Origin: Massilia sp. H-1
GTDB lineage: Bacteria > Pseudomonadota > Gammaproteobacteria > Burkholderiales > Burkholderiaceae_D
Direction of reading: 5' to 3'
DNA: 64,000 bases
NCBI GenBank assembly: GCA_024703915.1
Contig: CP087969.1
Location: forward strand, 1,302,001-1,366,000
The translations under genes were made by a program, and so were the position numbers. The notes beneath the pieces are model-generated. The model made no database searches. It saw only the letters and a program-made list of their open reading frames with translations, and was not told the DNA's origin. Positions 61,165 through 64,000 of this stretch are shown here, piece after piece; position 1 is the first letter of the stretch, and every line of letters starts with the position of its first letter.

Positions 61165-61180
61165 TAAACGAAATAGTTTA
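61165..61180 (-). promoter_or_regulatory. Candidate operator upstream of the MFS/regulator operon
   Basis: TAAACGAAATAGTTTA has inverted 5-bp arms TAAAC and GTTTA. It lies 33 bases upstream of the MFS ATG at 61132 in a short A/T-rich stretch. It is a plausible binding site for the regulator encoded in the same operon. Confidence 0.45.
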
Positions 61181-61185
61181 TTAAT

Positions 61186-61733
61186 TTAGAAATACGGGAT
61201 CTCGCACTGCTCCACCGGCTGGCGCGCCGCATCGAGCCGGAACGCGCACAGTTCGAAACGGATGCCGTAATCGAGGTCGATCCGTTCGACCTTGCCGAAC
61301 GGGAGCACGATCTCGCGCTGCACGTGGCGCCGCGCCCTGAGCGCGCCGACGTCGGCCGGGATCGTCATGGCCCCGTGCTGCTCCGGCCGCGCCACGTTCT
61401 GGCTGCGGTCGACGTCCACTTCCAGATCGAGCGCGAGCGCCACGCCGCCTTCGATCCGGCGCACCTTGCCGAAGCTGCGGTGGGCGCTCAGCACGCCCCA
61501 GTTGCACACGCTTCGGCCAGGTCGCACTGGCGCACTTGCGCCAGCGGGAAATTTTCGCGCGCATGGCCAAGCGCCGTGAGCGGCCAGGCCGAGCGCAAGC
61601 CGTCGCGCATGCCCGACATCGGGTTATCGAAGGACAGGCTGTTGATCAGGGAAACGGGCGCCTCGGGCGGCGCGCTGGCGCACGCGCTCAGCAGCATGGC
61701 GGCGGCGGTGCAGGCAAGGCGGAATGGTCGCAT
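61186..61733 (-). CDS. Lipoprotein, unknown function
   Basis: MRPFRLACTAAAMLLSAC is a lipoprotein signal (lipobox LLSAC). Then ASAPPEAPVSLINSLSFDNP, MSGMRDGLRSAWPLTALGHA and RENFPLAQVRQCDLAE are read. After a break near 61505 come WGVLSAHRSFGKVRRIEGGV, ALDLEVDVDRSQNVARPEQH, and FGKVERIDLDYGIRFELCAF. It ends VEQCEIPYF at 61186-61188. About 182 residues. Strand-rich, with several Cys. Unknown. Confidence 0.65.
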
Positions 61734-61857
61734 GATGAGCTTCCTGTCCAGTTGAAGAAGTTGACAACACAGGGAGCGTAACATTGTGGCGCGGCAAACA
61801 GCGCGGCTGGCGGGGGAAATGCCAGGCCAGCGTTGCTTAAGCCCGGCAGGGGTCAGA

Positions 61858-62208
61858 TCAGTCGAGCTTCCAGGCGTAGTCGACTTTGGTCCAGGTCTGG
61901 GCGGGCGCGCCGTCCTTGGTGCCTGGCTTGAACTTGCAGGCGGAAATCGACTTGATCGCCGCCTTGTCCAGGTTCTTGAAGCCGCTGGTTTTTTCCAGCT
62001 TCGATTCCATCACACTGCCGTCGGGGCCGACCAGGAACGACATCGAGACGGTGCCCTGCTCCTCGTTCATCAGCGAGGCTTTCGGATATTCGGCCTTGCA
62101 AGTGGCCGCATTGAACACGGCAGGAACTTCGGCCACGATGGCCGCGCTTCCCATGACCGACATCGTCAACGCTGCAAGAACACTGAGATAACGCGCATTG
62201 GTATTCAT
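61858..62208 (-). CDS. TonB C-terminal-like periplasmic protein
   Basis: The frame is unbroken. The ATG at 62208 is preferred over 62214 because GGAGGG then lies 7-8 bases upstream. A signal peptide (MNTNARYLSVLAALTMSVMG) precedes FNAATCKAEYPKASLMNEEQ, GTVSMSFLVGPDGSVMESKL, GFKNLDKAAIKSISACKFKP and QTWTKVDYAWKLD. This is the TonB C-terminal fold (YP...G.V...F.V...G.V....). With no membrane anchor or Pro-rich spacer it is a stand-alone TonB-like domain. Two Cys may form a disulfide. 116 residues. Confidence 0.85.
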   Translation of the reverse strand: MNTNARYLSVLAALTMSVMGSAAIVAEVPAVFNAATCKAEYPKASLMNEEQGTVSMSFLVGPDGSVMESKLEKTSGFKNLDKAAIKSISACKFKPGTKDGAPAQTWTKVDYAWKLD

Positions 62209-62228
62209 AACCATTCCCTCCACTTCGA

Positions 62229-63989
62229 TCAGAACTCTTCCCACTCGTCGCTGCTTAAGCTGGCGGCGCTGGCAATTTTCTTTGGCTTGGCCGCTGGCGC
62301 TGCTGCTGCCGCTGCCGGACGCTTGAGCGCTTGCTTGGCCTTGGCGGCAGGACGGGCCGCCGGGCGCAGCGTCGCCATGCCGGCGCGGTTTCCAGCACCG
62401 ACTGCTGCGCCACATGGACCTGTTCGCCTTCGACCAGCTTGAACACACTGACCACCTGGGCCAGTTCGCTGGCCTGATCCTGCAAGCTTTGCGCCGCAGC
62501 GGCCGCCTCTTCGACCAGGGCCGCGTTTTGCTGCGTCATGGCATCCATCTCGATGATCGAGCGGTTGACCTGTTCGATGCCGAAGCGCTCTGTTCCTGGC
62601 TGGCGTTGGAGATTTCGCTCATGATGTCGGTCACGCGCTTGACGCTGGCAACGACCTCATCCATCGTCACGCTGGCCTGGCCGACCAGCTTGGAACCGCG
62701 CTCGACCTTCTCGACCGAATCGCCGATCAGGGTCTTGATTTCCTTGGCGGCGGCCGCTGCTGCTGGGCCAGGTTGCGCACTTCGGATGCCACGACCGCGA
62801 AGCCGCGGCCCTGTTCAGCCTAAGCACGCGCCGCTTCCACGGCGGCATTCAGCGCCAGGATGTTGGTCTGGAAGGCGATGCCATCGATCACGCCGATGAT
62901 GTCGACAATCTTGTTGGCCGAGGTGTTGATCGAGCCCATGGTGTCGACCACTTGCGAGACCACGTCGCCGCCCTTGCGCGCCACGTCCGATGCGGTGGCG
63001 GCCAGCAAGTTCGCTTCGCGGGCATTGTCGGCGTTCTGTTTCACGGTCGAGGTCAGCTCTTCCATGGCGGAGGCGGTTTTTTCCAGCGAGCTGGCCTGCA
63101 TTTCGGTACGCGAGGACAGATCGATATTGCTTAGCCACGATTTCACGCGAGGCGGTGCCGATGGTTTCAGGTGCCGACCCGGACCTGGCCCACGATGTCT
63201 TTCAGGCTGTTGCGCATTTCGCGCACTTCCATCAGCAGGCTGCCCTTGTCGGCGCTCGAGGTGTCGATCGAGATCGACAGGTCGCCATGGGCGATGCTGC
63301 TGGCGATGCGGGCCGTATAGTCGGGCTCGCCACCGAGTTGCTTGATCAGGCCGCGGGTGATGACCACCGCCGCAAAGATGCCGAGGAAGACGGCCAGGCC
63401 GCCGAGGCCGAGCATGGTGTTGCGGGCCACGGTGTAGGCGCTTTCGGCGTCGCGGGTCGCCGCTTCGGTCGATTTTTCTTCCAGCGTGGCCAGTTGTTCG
63501 AGGGCTGCCATCCATTTTTTCTGGGATGGACGGATTTCGCGGATCAGCACCTTGGTCGCGTCTTCGGCCTTGCCGCCGAGCCACATCTCCGATGCCTTGG
63601 CAATTGCTTAAGCATGGCCACCGATTCATGTTCCTTGATCTGTTTGAGCAAGTCTTTTCCTGCGGCGTGGTCTGCGCTTCCTTGTCGAACTTGTCGGTCA
63701 GCTTTTTCTGCGCGACGTCATACGCTGCCGCCAGGTCATTGACGCGTTTCATTTCCGGCGCCATGTCGTCCGGCTCGGACAGCAGGGTCAGGATGCGCAG
63801 CGAGGTGATGCGGTCGCCCACGTTGGCGCGCATGTCGATCACCAGGCGGTTGACCACATTATTGACGCTGACGACGTTATCGAGCCGGTCCTGGATCAGC
63901 TTCATGTTGTAGATACCCACAACCGTGACGGCGACCAGGAAGAACAGGACCAGGCAAAAACCCAGGCCAAGACGGGTACCGACCTTCAT
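62229..63989 (-). CDS. Methyl-accepting chemotaxis protein (4HB_MCP type)
   Basis: A transmembrane chemoreceptor. [20 protein letters not shown] is span 1. A four-helix-bundle sensor follows ([40 protein letters not shown]), then span 2 ([20 protein letters not shown]), HAMP ([20 protein letters not shown]) and the signalling hairpin ([58 protein letters not shown]). The end reads SSDEWEEF, like the CheR/CheB-docking pentapeptide of enteric receptors. Breaks fall at 63650, 63605 (GCTTAAGC), 63170, 63130, 62818, 62760, 62590, 62390 and 62252. About 585 residues. No che genes are adjacent. Confidence 0.93.
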
Positions 63990-64000
63990 GTTGGATAAAT

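Overview
The window is GC-rich DNA from a betaproteobacterium, most likely an Oxalobacteraceae member of the Massilia/Duganella/Telluria type. The reasons are the DUF3348-DUF802-OmpA-DUF2894 cluster known from Burkholderiales, the HscC/J-like operon, the paired SRPBCC/ArsR genes, cellulose and chitin hydrolases, and the many small envelope proteins. It looks chromosomal. I see no rRNA, insertion sequence, prophage or CRISPR.

A property of the assembly governs how everything else reads. Most genes carry one or more frame breaks, and most breaks sit on GCTTAAGC, GCTTAGGC, GCCTAAGC, GCTTAGC or GCCTAGC. Wherever a well-known protein allows reconstruction (fumarase, acetyl-CoA synthetase, Pol II, GH48, aldo/keto reductase, the COG2345 regulator), the expected bases are GCCGGC or GCTGGC/GCCAGC. 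I therefore treat the broken genes as intact genes written with systematic consensus errors, probably base-calling at a modified motif. Gene boundaries below span the frames.

Layout. 1-3150: the end of a PAAR spike protein, a small unknown gene, a remnant resembling the N-terminus of cyanophycin synthetase and a membrane-anchored unknown. 3310-7796: hscC and two tandem degenerate J-like membrane proteins. 7803-16675: a VanW-glycosyltransferase fusion, a DJ-1/PfpI protein, DNA polymerase II (polB) with a small partner, a branched-chain amino acid binding protein, a lipoprotein, and a DUF457/ArsR/SRPBCC/SRPBCC operon with paired operators. 16774-21500: a TolC-HlyD-permease-permease export operon with no ATPase gene. 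22016-27502: a GH48 cellulase and a GH5 cellulase, both with CBM2, then a membrane J-domain protein. 27570-40786: DUF885 peptidase, DUF4253, cupin-like protein, lipoprotein, aldo/keto reductase, Ser/Thr kinase with TPRs, sigma-54 activator with FHA, a secreted Cys-containing protein beside a large unknown protein, a repeat protein and a parvulin. 41043-45707: the four-gene ZorAB/MotAB-like cluster. 46363-48780: a GH19 chitinase lipoprotein between two copies of a dispersed repeat, and tRNA-Ser(GGA). 49008-54452: acs, a UPF0114 protein, class I fumarase, murI and tRNA-His. 54659-63989: an outer-membrane barrel, small unknowns, DUF4349, a large unknown protein, a COG2345 Cys-containing regulator with an MFS transporter, a lipoprotein, a TonB-like protein and a chemoreceptor.

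For an undescribed system, the best candidate is 41043-45707. A MotA/ZorA-like channel protein with a long repeat-bearing tail is followed by a ZorB/MotB-like protein whose first membrane segment carries the key Asp, and both sit between two uncharacterised DUF proteins with overlapping reading frames. The GH48+GH5 pair is unusual for this class of bacteria. The ATPase-less exporter and the paired SRPBCC/ArsR operators are the next most useful leads.
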